From: Cafeteria roenbergensis
Taxonomy: Eukaryota > Sar > Bigyra > Bicosoecida > Cafeteriaceae
Direction of reading: 5' to 3'
Assembly: GCA_008330645.1 (NCBI GenBank)
Contig: VLTN01000075.1
Location: forward strand, 86,268 to 150,267
Length of the DNA stretch: 64,000 nucleotides
In this document: piece by piece, positions 9,390-17,909 of the stretch
How positions within the stretch are numbered: position 1 is the stretch's first letter
How the letters are laid out: every line of letters starts with the position of its first letter
Position numbers and translations under genes: made by a program
Notes under the pieces: model-generated
What the model saw: only the letters and a program-made list of their open reading frames with translations
What the model was told of the DNA's origin: nothing
Database searches by the model: none

Positions 9390-10490
9390 TCACGCCTGAT
9401 TCAGCGCGCACATCGGGCCCGGCGCAGCAGCGGCGCTGGCGATCGACAAGGGGTCGTTTGACACCGCCAGAAGCTCCACCGGGGAGGCCGGCCTGTCGAA
9501 GGTGCCTGGGGGCGCCATTCGCGTTATGCCGCATGCGTCGGCCGGGGAGTCCACCACCCACGGCATGAGGCGGCGCACGGGCCCGCCTGGCCGCGCCAGC
9601 CTCCAGAACCCGTCGCCGGTCGGGAGCGCGCGCCTGGCAAGCGCGGCGGCGTTGGGGTGCAGCGACGGCTCCCCGCCACCGGCTGCGCCGCCGGTGTCCG
9701 CAGCGGGCTCGCCGCGGCCGGCCGCACGGGAGCCCGGGGAACAGGCGCCGAGCCAGTGCAGCGAGGGCATGAACGCCCAGACCGACGACAGCCCGGAGAC
9801 GGCTTCCCCCCGGCAGAGAGCCACTGCGTCGTCGTCGACGTCGTCGGGCCGGTCGCGCAGCGCGAGTGTGAGGAGGGGCTGCGGCGGCCGGCGGCGGCCT
9901 TGGCGCTCGCGGGAGGCGTCGGCTTCAGCGGCTGCGGCCAGCAGGCGGCCCGCGCCCTTGAGCGTCCTGACAACCACGGATACGACGAGCGACCCGCCGC
10001 TTTGCTGCGTGGCCGCCGCGGCAGCGTTGGCCAGCGCCAGCTCGTCGGAAGGGCTGAGCCGCTTTGGCTCCAGGGTCACCACGCCCGGGGACGAGGGCGT
10101 GCCGCCGAGGCCCAGCACGGCGCGCTCCAGCACGGCCCCCAGCGACGGCGCCCGCTGCCTGCCCAGCTCGGTTGTTGCGTGCGACGGGTGCGCGACCGCC
10201 AGGCAAGCGGCGCCAGGGCACCTGTCCGACGCGTTGCGGCGCAGGACGTCCAAGTCGAGGCACCGGATTCCTTGGGCGGCCAGCTCCGGGATGCTGCGAA
10301 GCGGGTCCGGCGCGGAGCCCGGCCGCGTGCCGTCGACCCAGCCCTGGTGCGAGCAAGCGGCCACGGGCTGCCACGCGCCCCCACCGCCCCGGGCCCGCCG
10401 CCCGCGCGCGGGAGCTGAAGTCAGCCTCCAGAGGACGGCGATGGCGCAGATGGAGACCCCGAGGGCCGCCGCAAGCCGGCAAGCGCGCAT
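9390..10490 (-). CDS. Membrane-anchored GDPD/PLC-like phosphodiesterase-fold protein (putative)
   Basis: 366 residues from the ATG at 10490. Residues 5-23 (RLAAALGVSICAIAVLWRL) are a clear signal anchor with a short basic start. After a Gly/Arg linker the fold opens with VAACSHQGWVDG (about 44-54), then a helix ending GIRCLDLDVLRR (75-85), then LAVAHPSH (98-104). This H-x-G / D-x-D-V / AHP arrangement mimics the HRG / ExDV / HD active-site order of glycerophosphodiester phosphodiesterases and PLC-like TIM barrels, with Asp in place of Glu. Later strands include GVVTLEPKRLSP and LLTLALRD. The topology implies a secreted or lumenal domain. It is divergent enough that catalysis is uncertain. Confidence 0.6.
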   Translation of the reverse strand: MRACRLAAALGVSICAIAVLWRLTSAPARGRRARGGGGAWQPVAACSHQGWVDGTRPGSAPDPLRSIPELAAQGIRCLDLDVLRRNASDRCPGAACLAVAHPSHATTELGRQRAPSLGAVLERAVLGLGGTPSSPGVVTLEPKRLSPSDELALANAAAAATQQSGGSLVVSVVVRTLKGAGRLLAAAAEADASRERQGRRRPPQPLLTLALRDRPDDVDDDAVALCRGEAVSGLSSVWAFMPSLHWLGACSPGSRAAGRGEPAADTGGAAGGGEPSLHPNAAALARRALPTGDGFWRLARPGGPVRRLMPWVVDSPADACGITRMAPPGTFDRPASPVELLAVSNDPLSIASAAAAPGPMCALNQA

Positions 10491-10853
10491 CCCAGCCGTC
10501 GATGCCCCGGGACGGCGGTCCTCGCCAGGCCCTCGGACGCCGTGCAGCGCGCCACAATGGCCGAGCCCTAGCGGCGGTCCGGGGTGCGCCGCCGGGAGCC
10601 GCCTGTGCGCCCGCGCGCCGCCCCGCGAGCGCGGGTGGCGATCAGCTCGACGGCCGTCCGGCCCCCGCTCTGCAGGAATTGCCACCCTGCTGCCGCCGGC
10701 CCCGGCCGCGCCCCCCGGAAAGAAGCCATCCCCACTTGCCCCGCCGTGGGGGCGGTAGCAAACGCCGCGCTGCCAGGAGCGCACCGCGCGAGGGAAGACC
10801 GCGACGCACTCTTGCCGCGCAGACTTGCGACTTGGTGGCAGCAGCAAGCGCAA
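10491..10853. promoter_or_regulatory. Divergent intergenic region, presumed bidirectional promoter
   Basis: 363 bp between the divergent starts of the GDPD-like gene (10490, -) and LRRC51 (10854, +). No TATA-like element is seen; function is inferred from geometry only. Confidence 0.4.
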
Positions 10854-11585
10854 ATGGCTGACGCGTCTCGAGGCAGCCCGGGGGCCCGCCGCATCGGGGG
10901 CACGCTGGAGCTGAGCTTCAAGGAGATCGCGTCGGTTCAGGGCATCGTCAAGGCCGTGGCGGAGCTCCAGCTCGCGTCCGGCGAGGTCGAGCCGCCCACG
11001 GACGACCAGGTGGCTCTCGCCCGCAGCGCGGGCGCCCACGAAGGCACTCCTGCGGCCAGCGCCCCGCCTGCAGGCGGCGCCTCGGTCGACACGGCTGCGG
11101 GGCCGAGTATGCATGCGCTCGGCCTGCCGGAGCCGAAGCGGCGCCGCTTTCAGGCGGTCAAGCTGGACAACAACGCCATCGAGTCTCTCGCGGGCCTCGG
11201 CCCCGTGCTTGCCCGGGTGGTGTCGGACCCCGCTGGCGTGAAGCTCCTGGACCTGTCCTTCAACCGCCTGAGCGTGGGAATGGCGAGCGACATCGCCGCT
11301 GCCGGCTGCGAGGGCCTGCTGAAGCTCTACCTGCACGGCAACGCCGTGGAGTCGCTCGGCGAGGTGGTCGCCCTGGCAGAGACGTGCCCGTCGCTCCGCG
11401 CACTCTCCCTCCACGGCTGCCCTGTGCGGGAGCACCCCGCCTACCGGCCCTTCCTGGTGGCCACGTTCCCCAACCTCGTCACCCTTGACTTCACGCCCGT
11501 CACGCCGGCGGAGCGCGACGCGGCCGTCAGCTGGCGCAAGATGACCAAGGTCAAGGTGCCGCCCGTCGCCCCGCCGCCCTCCTGA
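10854..11585 (+). CDS. LRRC51: LRRC51-like leucine-rich repeat protein
   Basis: 243 residues. The N-terminus has an amphipathic segment (TLELSFKEIASVQGIVKAV), then an Ala/Gly-rich linker. Leucine-rich repeats run from about residue 95 to 190: VKLDNNAIESL, LLDLSFNRLS, LLKLYLHGNAVESL, LRALSLHGCPV. The cap reads YRPFLVATFPNLVTLDFTPVTPAERDAA, which matches LRRC51 (LRTOMT1 in mammals) both in the LYLHGN/LGEV order and in the final LP-x-xTxDF-x-x-VT-x-x-(D/E)R motif. The molecular function is not established; the family is frequent in ciliated eukaryotes. Divergent to the GDPD-like gene. Confidence 0.85.
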   Translation: MADASRGSPGARRIGGTLELSFKEIASVQGIVKAVAELQLASGEVEPPTDDQVALARSAGAHEGTPAASAPPAGGASVDTAAGPSMHALGLPEPKRRRFQAVKLDNNAIESLAGLGPVLARVVSDPAGVKLLDLSFNRLSVGMASDIAAAGCEGLLKLYLHGNAVESLGEVVALAETCPSLRALSLHGCPVREHPAYRPFLVATFPNLVTLDFTPVTPAERDAAVSWRKMTKVKVPPVAPPPS

Positions 11586-12157
11586 GGCTTGCTAGGGTTG
11601 CGTGACCGATGCCTTTGCAAACGCTGCCTGGTTGCGTGACCGATGCCTTCGCAACCGCTGCCTGGTTGCGTGCAATCAGTCTGAGCTTGTGCTTCCCGCC
11701 GGCACGCGGCTGGGACAACGGCGGGGGAGTCTCATCATATCTCTCGAGTTGCAACTGGGCGCGGGCACACGCACACGGGACTCAGACTCCACGCTTGCTT
11801 TGCGCGAATGCCAAACCATACGCAAACCATCGCGCACGGGCGAAGCGCTCGGGCGCTGGGCCGGTCCAACTGGGCCGGGGGGGGGGGGGGGGCTACAGAG
11901 TCACGGGAATCGAATGACAACGGGTGAAGAATCAGAGTCTTTGGATGCTGGAACCATATGAAAGTCCACGGCGCGCCGGTGCCGCAGGGCCAGTGGTGCG
12001 GCGTACAAGAGCTCCGCCGAGGACAGGGGGAGCATTGGCGGGGCGATCGGAGGCGGAACGAGGGGGACGTTGTCGTTGTTGTTGTTGTTGTCGTTGTTGG
12101 TTGCCGGCGCGGGGGGGGCGTTGCCGGCAGATGCTGCCGTTGCTGGTCAGGCCAGCA
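11586..12157. other. Convergent spacer with a 34-bp duplication and poly-G tract
   Basis: This lies between LRRC51 and the RNA-binding protein gene. It holds a 34-bp direct repeat (11597-11630 and 11631-11664, plus 8 bases of a third copy), G16 at 11877-11892, and a GTT-rich patch near 12070-12105. No gene is seen. Confidence 0.7.
11597..11672. repeat. 34-bp direct repeat, 2.2 copies
   Basis: The unit starts GTTGCGTGACCGATGCCTT and ends GCTGCCTG. Two copies differ at two positions (TTTGCAAA versus TTCGCAAC), and the first 8 bases recur. It lies just after the LRRC51 stop codon. Confidence 0.85.
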
Positions 12158-14308
12158 TCAGCACGAGATGTCCGCGCGACGCTCCGCAAGGCTGGACAGC
12201 GCGTGCGGCTGGCCGGCCCGCTCTGCCGCGGCTGCCGTGAGCGCGGCCTGCGTCGGCGACATGAGCTCGAGGCGCGACCGCCCCACCTCTCTCGGGTGGG
12301 CGAAGCTGACGTCGACCTGCTGGCCGAGTACCGTGGCGCGGCGGGTGTGGGCTGCCGCTGCGGCGGCCGCGGAACTCGCAAAGGTGACGAATCCGAAACC
12401 GCGCGACCTGCCGTTGGCTCGGTCGCGCATCAGCTCGCAGCCGACCACCTCGCCGAAGCGGACGAAGTGGCGGCCGAGGTCATCCTCCGTGGCGGACTGG
12501 GGCAGTCCGCCCACGAAGATGCGGCGAATGCCCCCCGGGGGGTCGGCTGAGCGGCTGGGTGGCGCCAGGGGGGCGGCGGCGGCGTCGGCGGCGGTGCTGG
12601 GCCCGTCGGCCCGAGCAGGAAGCCGGAACTGAGGAGGCGCTGGCGGCAGCGCGGGCACGCCGTGGCCGTGGCCGTGCTGGAGGTGGTGCTGCTGGTGCTG
12701 CTGGAGGTGGTGCTGGGGGTGGTGCTGGGGGTGGGGGTGGGGAGCACCGCCGCGGGGGCCGGCGTACGCCTGCCCGGCGCCCGGGCGGGGACCGAAGCGA
12801 GGCCCGCAGTGGGGGGGCGCCATGGGCCCAGAGCGCGGCCCAGCATGGAGAACGCCGCCCCGGGGGGCATGCCCCGGGAGGTGGTGGAGGGGCTGGCGCG
12901 AAGCCTGAGCGGCCGGGCCGGCGCCCACCGGGGACCAGTCGGGAAGCCCGCCGTGACGATGCGGCCCCTGGGCGGGAAGCGCTGCCAGGGTGGTGGTCGG
13001 AGCGGGCGTGGGGGCAAAGTCAGAGGCCCAGCCGGCCCCCGAGTGGGGCGGCGTGAAGCTGCCCGCCGCGCCGCCGAGCGGCGAGGTGCGGGCGAGGCCG
13101 GCAGGGGACGGCGCCTTGGGCACGGCGGGCGAGATGTCCACGGGGCGGCCGCAAATCGCCTGCCGCGTGTTGAGGCATGCCGCCGCAGCGCGGTCCGAGG
13201 TGAAGACAACGAAGCCGAAGCCGCGCGGCGCGCCCGTGAGTTTGTTCCTCATCACAACGGCGCTTGCAACGTGCCCAAAGTGGGAGAAGTGCGCAAAGAG
13301 GTTCGCGTCCGTGGTGTCCATGCCCAGGCCGCCCACAAAGAGCTTGCAGGGGTTGGGGGTGCGGGCGTCCAGCGCAGGGGACGACGGCGCGGCGAGCGAG
13401 AAGGACGGAATTGTCCAGCAGCCGAGGCGCGCGTCGAAAACCATCCGCGGCGGGGCGCCGCCGCGCAGGTCGGCCGGGGCGGGCGGGCAGGACGTAGGCG
13501 GGAGTCGAGGGGGCGAAGCCGCGCACGCGGACGGCCCCTGGGGCGGCGAGAGGCCGGGCGGGGAGCCGTGCCGGCTTCCGGCTCGCTGACGGGCGGCCTT
13601 CGCGAAGGCGATGCCCGTGGCGGAGCCGGGGCGCTCCCCGGGCGCGGACCCCTCCGAGTCCGATCCGCCGGCATGGTCCTGGGGGAGGGGGTGGCGGGCG
13701 CCGGACGGGCTGGTCGACACAGGCCGGGTTGCGGCCTCGTCGTCCAAGGCCGCGAACGAGGGCGACTGCAGCGAGCCTTGGCTGATGTGGCTGAGCGCCG
13801 AGCCGGCGGGGCTCTCGAGCGGGTCGAAGCCCACAAGGCCGCCGCCGCCGAAGAAGAGCTTGTCCGGGATCGTCGATCCCGTCAGGCCGCTCTCGGGGGC
13901 GGGCTCGGGGGCGGGTGTCAGACCCACTGGCAGGCCCGAAACGACTGCGTCGGAGTCGGTCGCGCTGCCGTCCACCGCCACCGGCGCGGGGAGGGTCCCG
14001 GAGCGGCAGTTGCGCTCGAGGAGGCCGCGGCGGGGGGTGGGGCGGGGGGCGCGAAGGCCAGGGGCCGCACGGCCGCGGGGGAAGTCCGCGGTGTCGGGCG
14101 TTTCCGCCGACCCGGCGGGGAAACGCCGGCAAGCTGGCTCGCTGGCGATCGCGCCGGCGACCGGAGGGCCGTCAGGCACCGGGCCGGAATCGCCTTCGAG
14201 CTCGGCACGAAGGTCCGAGGGGATGGGCGCGGCCCAGGACAGGCGGTCGCACGCGGAGTCAGACCAGATGCCATCCTGGGCCGTCGAGCAGGCGTCGTGG
14301 AAGGCCAT
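12158..14308 (-). CDS. RNA-binding protein with two RRM domains (hnRNP A / Musashi / DAZAP type)
   Basis: 716 residues from the ATG at 14308 (MAFHDACSTAQ...); the frame is open to 14878 and a longer N-terminus cannot be excluded. RRM1 (about residues 320-395) has RNP2 KLFVGGLG and RNP1 RGFGFVVF; RRM2 (about 593-670) has RNP2 RIFVGGLP and RNP1 RGFGFVTF. Both carry the tandem-RRM style of Musashi/DAZAP1/hnRNP A proteins, but here the two RRMs are separated by ~200 residues rich in Pro, Gly and His (a run of HPQHH-type repeats at 12660-12745), unlike the short linker of those families. The first 300 residues are Pro/Ser/Ala-rich and probably disordered. Likely role: sequence-specific mRNA binding; targets unknown. 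Confidence 0.85.
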   Translation of the reverse strand: MAFHDACSTAQDGIWSDSACDRLSWAAPIPSDLRAELEGDSGPVPDGPPVAGAIASEPACRRFPAGSAETPDTADFPRGRAAPGLRAPRPTPRRGLLERNCRSGTLPAPVAVDGSATDSDAVVSGLPVGLTPAPEPAPESGLTGSTIPDKLFFGGGGLVGFDPLESPAGSALSHISQGSLQSPSFAALDDEAATRPVSTSPSGARHPLPQDHAGGSDSEGSAPGERPGSATGIAFAKAARQRAGSRHGSPPGLSPPQGPSACAASPPRLPPTSCPPAPADLRGGAPPRMVFDARLGCWTIPSFSLAAPSSPALDARTPNPCKLFVGGLGMDTTDANLFAHFSHFGHVASAVVMRNKLTGAPRGFGFVVFTSDRAAAACLNTRQAICGRPVDISPAVPKAPSPAGLARTSPLGGAAGSFTPPHSGAGWASDFAPTPAPTTTLAALPAQGPHRHGGLPDWSPVGAGPAAQASRQPLHHLPGHAPRGGVLHAGPRSGPMAPPHCGPRFGPRPGAGQAYAGPRGGAPHPHPQHHPQHHLQQHQQHHLQHGHGHGVPALPPAPPQFRLPARADGPSTAADAAAAPLAPPSRSADPPGGIRRIFVGGLPQSATEDDLGRHFVRFGEVVGCELMRDRANGRSRGFGFVTFASSAAAAAAAHTRRATVLGQQVDVSFAHPREVGRSRLELMSPTQAALTAAAAERAGQPHALSSLAERRADISC

Positions 14309-14986
14309 GGCGTTGACCGGGAACGGGGCCGGCGGGGGCGCGAAGGGCCGCGAGGGACGGCCTCGGGGGGTGGGTGGGGGCTTGGGCAGGCCGCAGGGGC
14401 GGCGCTGGAGTGGCCGAGTGACCTCCTGAGGGAGGGGTGCACGAGTGAACGCGCGGCTCCGGACGTCGGAAACATCGGGACTCTGCCTCGCGAGGCGACG
14501 CTGGAAGGAGAGCAAGGCCCGGCCGCAACGTTGCCCGGGCCGCAGCTCCGGACGCCAGCCGCGCCCTTGCTGCCGCGCGGGACACTGCCGCCGCGCGGCA
14601 GCGCCCCGGGCCGCGGGAGGCGGGCGCGCGCCGGACCGCTGCATGCGACGCAGGAGGCGCCCGTCGCTGCAGGAGTTGGCCGAGATTGCTTTCCACTGCT
14701 CGATGGCAAGCCGACAGAGCAGGAAAATTACAAGGGCGTCGCCGCAATGCTTCCGGCGCGCCGCTGCCTCCGGCAAGCATCCCGAGCCCGGCCTCAGCTC
14801 CGCAAGCGCCTCGGATGACCGTCGGGTAGCGCGCTGCTGCCGGACCGGCTGCAGGGCCGCGCGAGGGCTGCGCTGCAACGTTCAAGGCAGCGGCGTCGTC
14901 CGGCCGACACGCGGTCGGAACTCTGCGGTCAGCGACGCGCAAGCTCGGGAAATCGTTCCGGCACTCCCGCGGCACCCTTTGCCCGC
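14309..14986. promoter_or_regulatory. Divergent region between the RRM gene and the PTPS-like gene
   Basis: 678 bp. Part may be 5' UTR or N-terminal coding sequence of the RRM protein, because its frame stays open to 14878. Otherwise it is the shared upstream region of two divergent genes. No clear core-promoter motif is seen. Confidence 0.35.
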
Positions 14987-15895
14987 ATGGCGGCGGCCGC
15001 GGCAGAGTGGCCCCGGCCGGAGAGCGGCCACTTTGAGCTGTTCGTGGCCAAGGCGGCCTGCAAGTTTAACGCGGCGCATTTCATCGCCCACCCGGACGTG
15101 AGCGCCGGAACTGTCCCCGTCGCCAGACCTGTCCCGTCGCCGCGGCGCGGCCCTCGCAAGGCCGTAGGCTCCCCCGTCGCGCGCGCTCTCGCGCTCGCCC
15201 GCGCAGGGCTACCGCGAGCGGCTGCACGGACACAACTACCGGGCGGAGATCACGGTCAAGGGCCGGCAAGGCTGGGCGCTGGGGGAGGACGGGTACCTGC
15301 TCGACTTTGGCAGCGTCAAGAAGGCGCTCAAAGCCAGCTGCGCGGAGCTGGACGAGACCTTCCTGTGTCCGGCCAAGTGCGCCGCCACAGTGGTGACGCA
15401 GCTCGGTGCGGAGGGGGAGGTCGTCCCGCTCGCCCCCGGCAGGTGGGACGGCCGCGGCACGCTGCGCATCGTCGTCAAGCACGACGGCGCGGAGTTCACG
15501 TGAGCGTCCCCCCTCCTTTGCCGGCCCTCGCTCCCTGCCAACCCTCCCCCCGTTGCTCCCCGAGCGCGCGCGCGCGTGCATGCCAGGCCGCTTTGCTCGC
15601 GAGCGCGCCAGGAGTTGTGCCTGGGCCGACGCGCTCCGCCGCTTGCTCGCTCGACCGGGCCGAGCGCAGGATGCCCCGCTCGGACGCCATCGTGTTGCCC
15701 CTCGAGCAGGCCTCGGCCGAGCTTTTGGCGTGGTACATCTGCTGCCGCACGCTGGAGCGGCTGGGCGGTCCGGCGGCGCTGTGGGCACAAGGCGCGGAGT
15801 CCCTGCGGGTTGGCGTGGTCGAGACGGAGCACCAGGAGGCGTCCTTCACCCTCCCACTGCGCCCGGGTGGCGCTGTCGCTACTGCCGGCTCTTAG
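14987..15895 (+). CDS. 6-pyruvoyl-tetrahydropterin synthase-like enzyme, PTPS-III type, three exons
   Basis: Exons 14987-15097, 15207-15499 and 15670-15895 join to 209 residues; introns of 109 and 170 bp are GTGAG...CGCAG. The core has FELFVAKAACKFNAAHFIA (first zinc-ligand His) and YRERLHGHNYRAEITVKG (two more His ligands), then GYLLDFGSVKKAL and the C-terminal IVLPLEQASAELLAWYIC and LRVGVVETEHQEASF. In animal PTPS and bacterial QueD a catalytic Cys precedes the HGH motif; here there is no Cys and the local sequence is E-R-L-H-G-H. An E-x-x-H-G-H pattern is the hallmark of PTPS-III enzymes (Plasmodium and some bacteria), which make 6-hydroxymethyl-dihydropterin and replace dihydroneopterin aldolase in folate synthesis. 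The activity here is inferred from that motif. Confidence 0.85.
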   Translation: MAAAAAEWPRPESGHFELFVAKAACKFNAAHFIAHPDVSAGTVPVARPVPSPRRGPRKAVGSPVARALALARAGLPRAAARTQLPGGDHGQGPARLGAGGGRVPARLWQRQEGAQSQLRGAGRDLPVSGQVRRHSGDAARCGGGGRPARPRQVGRPRHAAHRRQARRRGVHVSVPPPLPALAPCQPSPRCSPSARARACQAALLASAPGVVPGPTRSAACSLDRAERRMPRSDAIVLPLEQASAELLAWYICCRTLERLGGPAALWAQGAESLRVGVVETEHQEASFTLPLRPGGAVATAGS

Positions 15896-16358
15896 GCCTC
15901 CGCTGCTGCTCAGGGTTGCTCCACTCACGCCGTCCGTCACCCGCGCTCCGTTCGCGGCTGCGCGAAGCCTCTCTCTACAGCCGGCGTCCTCGGCGTCGCT
16001 TCGCTGGGGCGGCCGAACCACACGCCCCGCCGCTCCGCTCGACGGCGCGTCGATGCGCTGTCGCGACACGGGGGCAGGGGGCGTCGGCCGGGGACGGGGC
16101 GAAGGAGGCCCTTGCCAAAACACACACAGAGCCGGCTGGTGTTGCGCGAGCGTGGCGACGGGGCTGCAGCAATTCGCGCGCAAGCCGTTGTCAAACGAAT
16201 GCCGCCCGCCGAGCGCGCGTGAGAGTGGATCGCAACATTGGCCCCTTCCCGACCGGCACGGGCGGGCAGACCGGGCCGGAACGATCCACATCGACAGCGG
16301 ACAAACGAACGCACACACCCTGCACGCGACTCGCCTCCCCGCCAGAGCCGCCGCCGCA
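15896..16358. other. Convergent spacer, no gene seen
   Basis: 463 bp between the PTPS-like gene and CMS1. Composition is slightly less GC-rich than the genes; no repeat, tRNA or conserved ORF is recognised. Confidence 0.5.
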
Positions 16359-17714
16359 TCAGAGCAGCAGGACGTGAGGGCGGGCCCAGGAGCCTGCGCC
16401 CGGGCCGCACAGCGCGGTGAGCAGTCGGGCGGTTTCGTCGCTGATGCCCGCCTGGCCTGGAGTGACGGGCGTGAAGCCCTTGCCATCGCCGCACATGTCA
16501 ACGACGACGAGGGCGGGCGGCGACCCGGCGGCGGAGGCAGCGGCGGCTGGCGCGGCGCCCATCCGCTCGGCCACGTCGGGCCCAAACGCTCCCACCATAG
16601 CCAGCGCTGTGAGGCGGCCGGGGGTGCCAACGCCGACAGCAGGGCGCGGACCGCCGCCGCCGCCGCCGCCGCCCCCGCTGCGGAAGTGGCCGCCCCGGCC
16701 GCCGCCCCGGCCGCCGCCCCGGCCTCCGCGGCCGCCGCCCCCAGCGCCCCGCAGCGCCGCCATCTGCTCGTCGACCTTCATATGCCGGGCCCACAGCTTC
16801 GCGCAGTTGCACTTGAGCGGCTGCAGAGCCTTGAGCACGTCGGTGCATCGGGTGGCAGAGCTGCACACCACGAGCGCGGTCAGGCCGGCAGAGCTGCCTC
16901 CGCGCCGGTCCCAGGCCGCGGGAAGCACCGCATCCAGGCCGACGTCGCCGCCGCCGCGCATCGCTGAGAGACGAAGCGCCCCCACCCCCGCCAGCAGAGC
17001 CGGCAGAGCCACGTTCGGGATGCGCTGCTCGCGCACATGGGCGGACCAGCCCTCCGGCACGAAGGGGCCGTCGTTCGCCGCGTCGCCTTCCAGGATGGCT
17101 GCAGCTGCGGCCGTGCCGGTGTCCCCGCGGCGCACGACCTCCATCGCCGCATCGCGCACCCAGGGGCCCCCCTCGGACCCACCGCCGAAGCCGCCGCCGA
17201 AGCCGCCGCCGCCACGCCCTCCGCGACCGCCGCGTCCACCGCGACCGCCGCGTCCGCCGCGACCGCCACGGCCCCAGGACCCGCCGCCGCCGCCGCCGCC
17301 GCCCGCGCCCGCTCCCGCCCGCGCGTCGAGCTGCGCGCAGAGCGCCGCCGTCGGCCACACCGCCTCGTGGACAAGCCACTGCCACTCCGCGGGAAGGGAT
17401 TCGTCGCGCGCCGTGAGCTCCGGGATTGGGCGGTGCAGCCCCTCCTCCAGTCCGCTCACGAGGATGGAGCGCACGCGGTTCGACAGCCACGCGGTCTGCG
17501 CCTCCTCGTCCACCACGCCGTCCAGCTCCTCACGCTCGCGGCTGGGCTGCGGGCCGACGCGAACAGCCGTGCTGGCGGCCTTTCCCTTCTTGCGGCCGCG
17601 CTTGGCGCTCGGGCCGGCCGCTTGCTCCTCGGGAAGTGCAGCCGAGTCGTCCCCCCAGCCTGCGCTCTCCTCCGCCAGTTCCTCGCGCGGCCGCTTGGGT
17701 GCGGCGGCAGCCAT
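16359..17714 (-). CDS. CMSS1: CMS1-family 90S pre-ribosome factor (CMSS1-like) with RGG tracts
   Basis: 451 residues from the ATG at 17714. The N-terminus is acidic then basic (KRGRKKGKAAS). Conserved CMS1 blocks appear in order: ALVVCSSATRCTDVLKALQPL, KLWARHMKVDEQMAAL, VGVGTPGRLTALA, and ALVVVDMCGDGKGFTPVT. These resemble degenerate DEAD-box helicase motifs (the GTPGR box is motif Ib-like), as is known for CMS1, which associates with the U3 small-subunit processome. Unusual insertions are two RGG/GGF-type tracts (around 17165-17310 and 16670-16750) that split the conserved blocks; such tracts bind RNA and fit a nucleolar role. Divergent from ATP11 with 195 bp between starts. Confidence 0.8.
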   Translation of the reverse strand: MAAAAPKRPREELAEESAGWGDDSAALPEEQAAGPSAKRGRKKGKAASTAVRVGPQPSREREELDGVVDEEAQTAWLSNRVRSILVSGLEEGLHRPIPELTARDESLPAEWQWLVHEAVWPTAALCAQLDARAGAGAGGGGGGGGSWGRGGRGGRGGRGGRGGRGGRGGGGFGGGFGGGSEGGPWVRDAAMEVVRRGDTGTAAAAAILEGDAANDGPFVPEGWSAHVREQRIPNVALPALLAGVGALRLSAMRGGGDVGLDAVLPAAWDRRGGSSAGLTALVVCSSATRCTDVLKALQPLKCNCAKLWARHMKVDEQMAALRGAGGGGRGGRGGGRGGGRGGHFRSGGGGGGGGGPRPAVGVGTPGRLTALAMVGAFGPDVAERMGAAPAAAASAAGSPPALVVVDMCGDGKGFTPVTPGQAGISDETARLLTALCGPGAGSWARPHVLLL

Positions 17715-17909
17715 TCTGTCGGCTTCCGTTGCGCCTCGCGAAGCCCGCTCGAGTGCGGCCCTGCGAGCGGGGGAGGCGAGGCACGAGCGTCGCTGCAACT
17801 CGCGGCATTGGCTCTGCTGCCGGCAGAGCCAGGTGCTTTGGTCGGCCTGCGCCAAGCGCCCCAGCCACGCCAGGCCTCGCCCGGACCGGGGAGGAAGGAC
17901 ACCCAGCGA

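Noticed and set aside
12662-14818. 718-codon + strand ORF opposite the RRM gene
   Set aside because: The minus strand encodes two clear RRM domains; the + frame is a GC-driven shadow.
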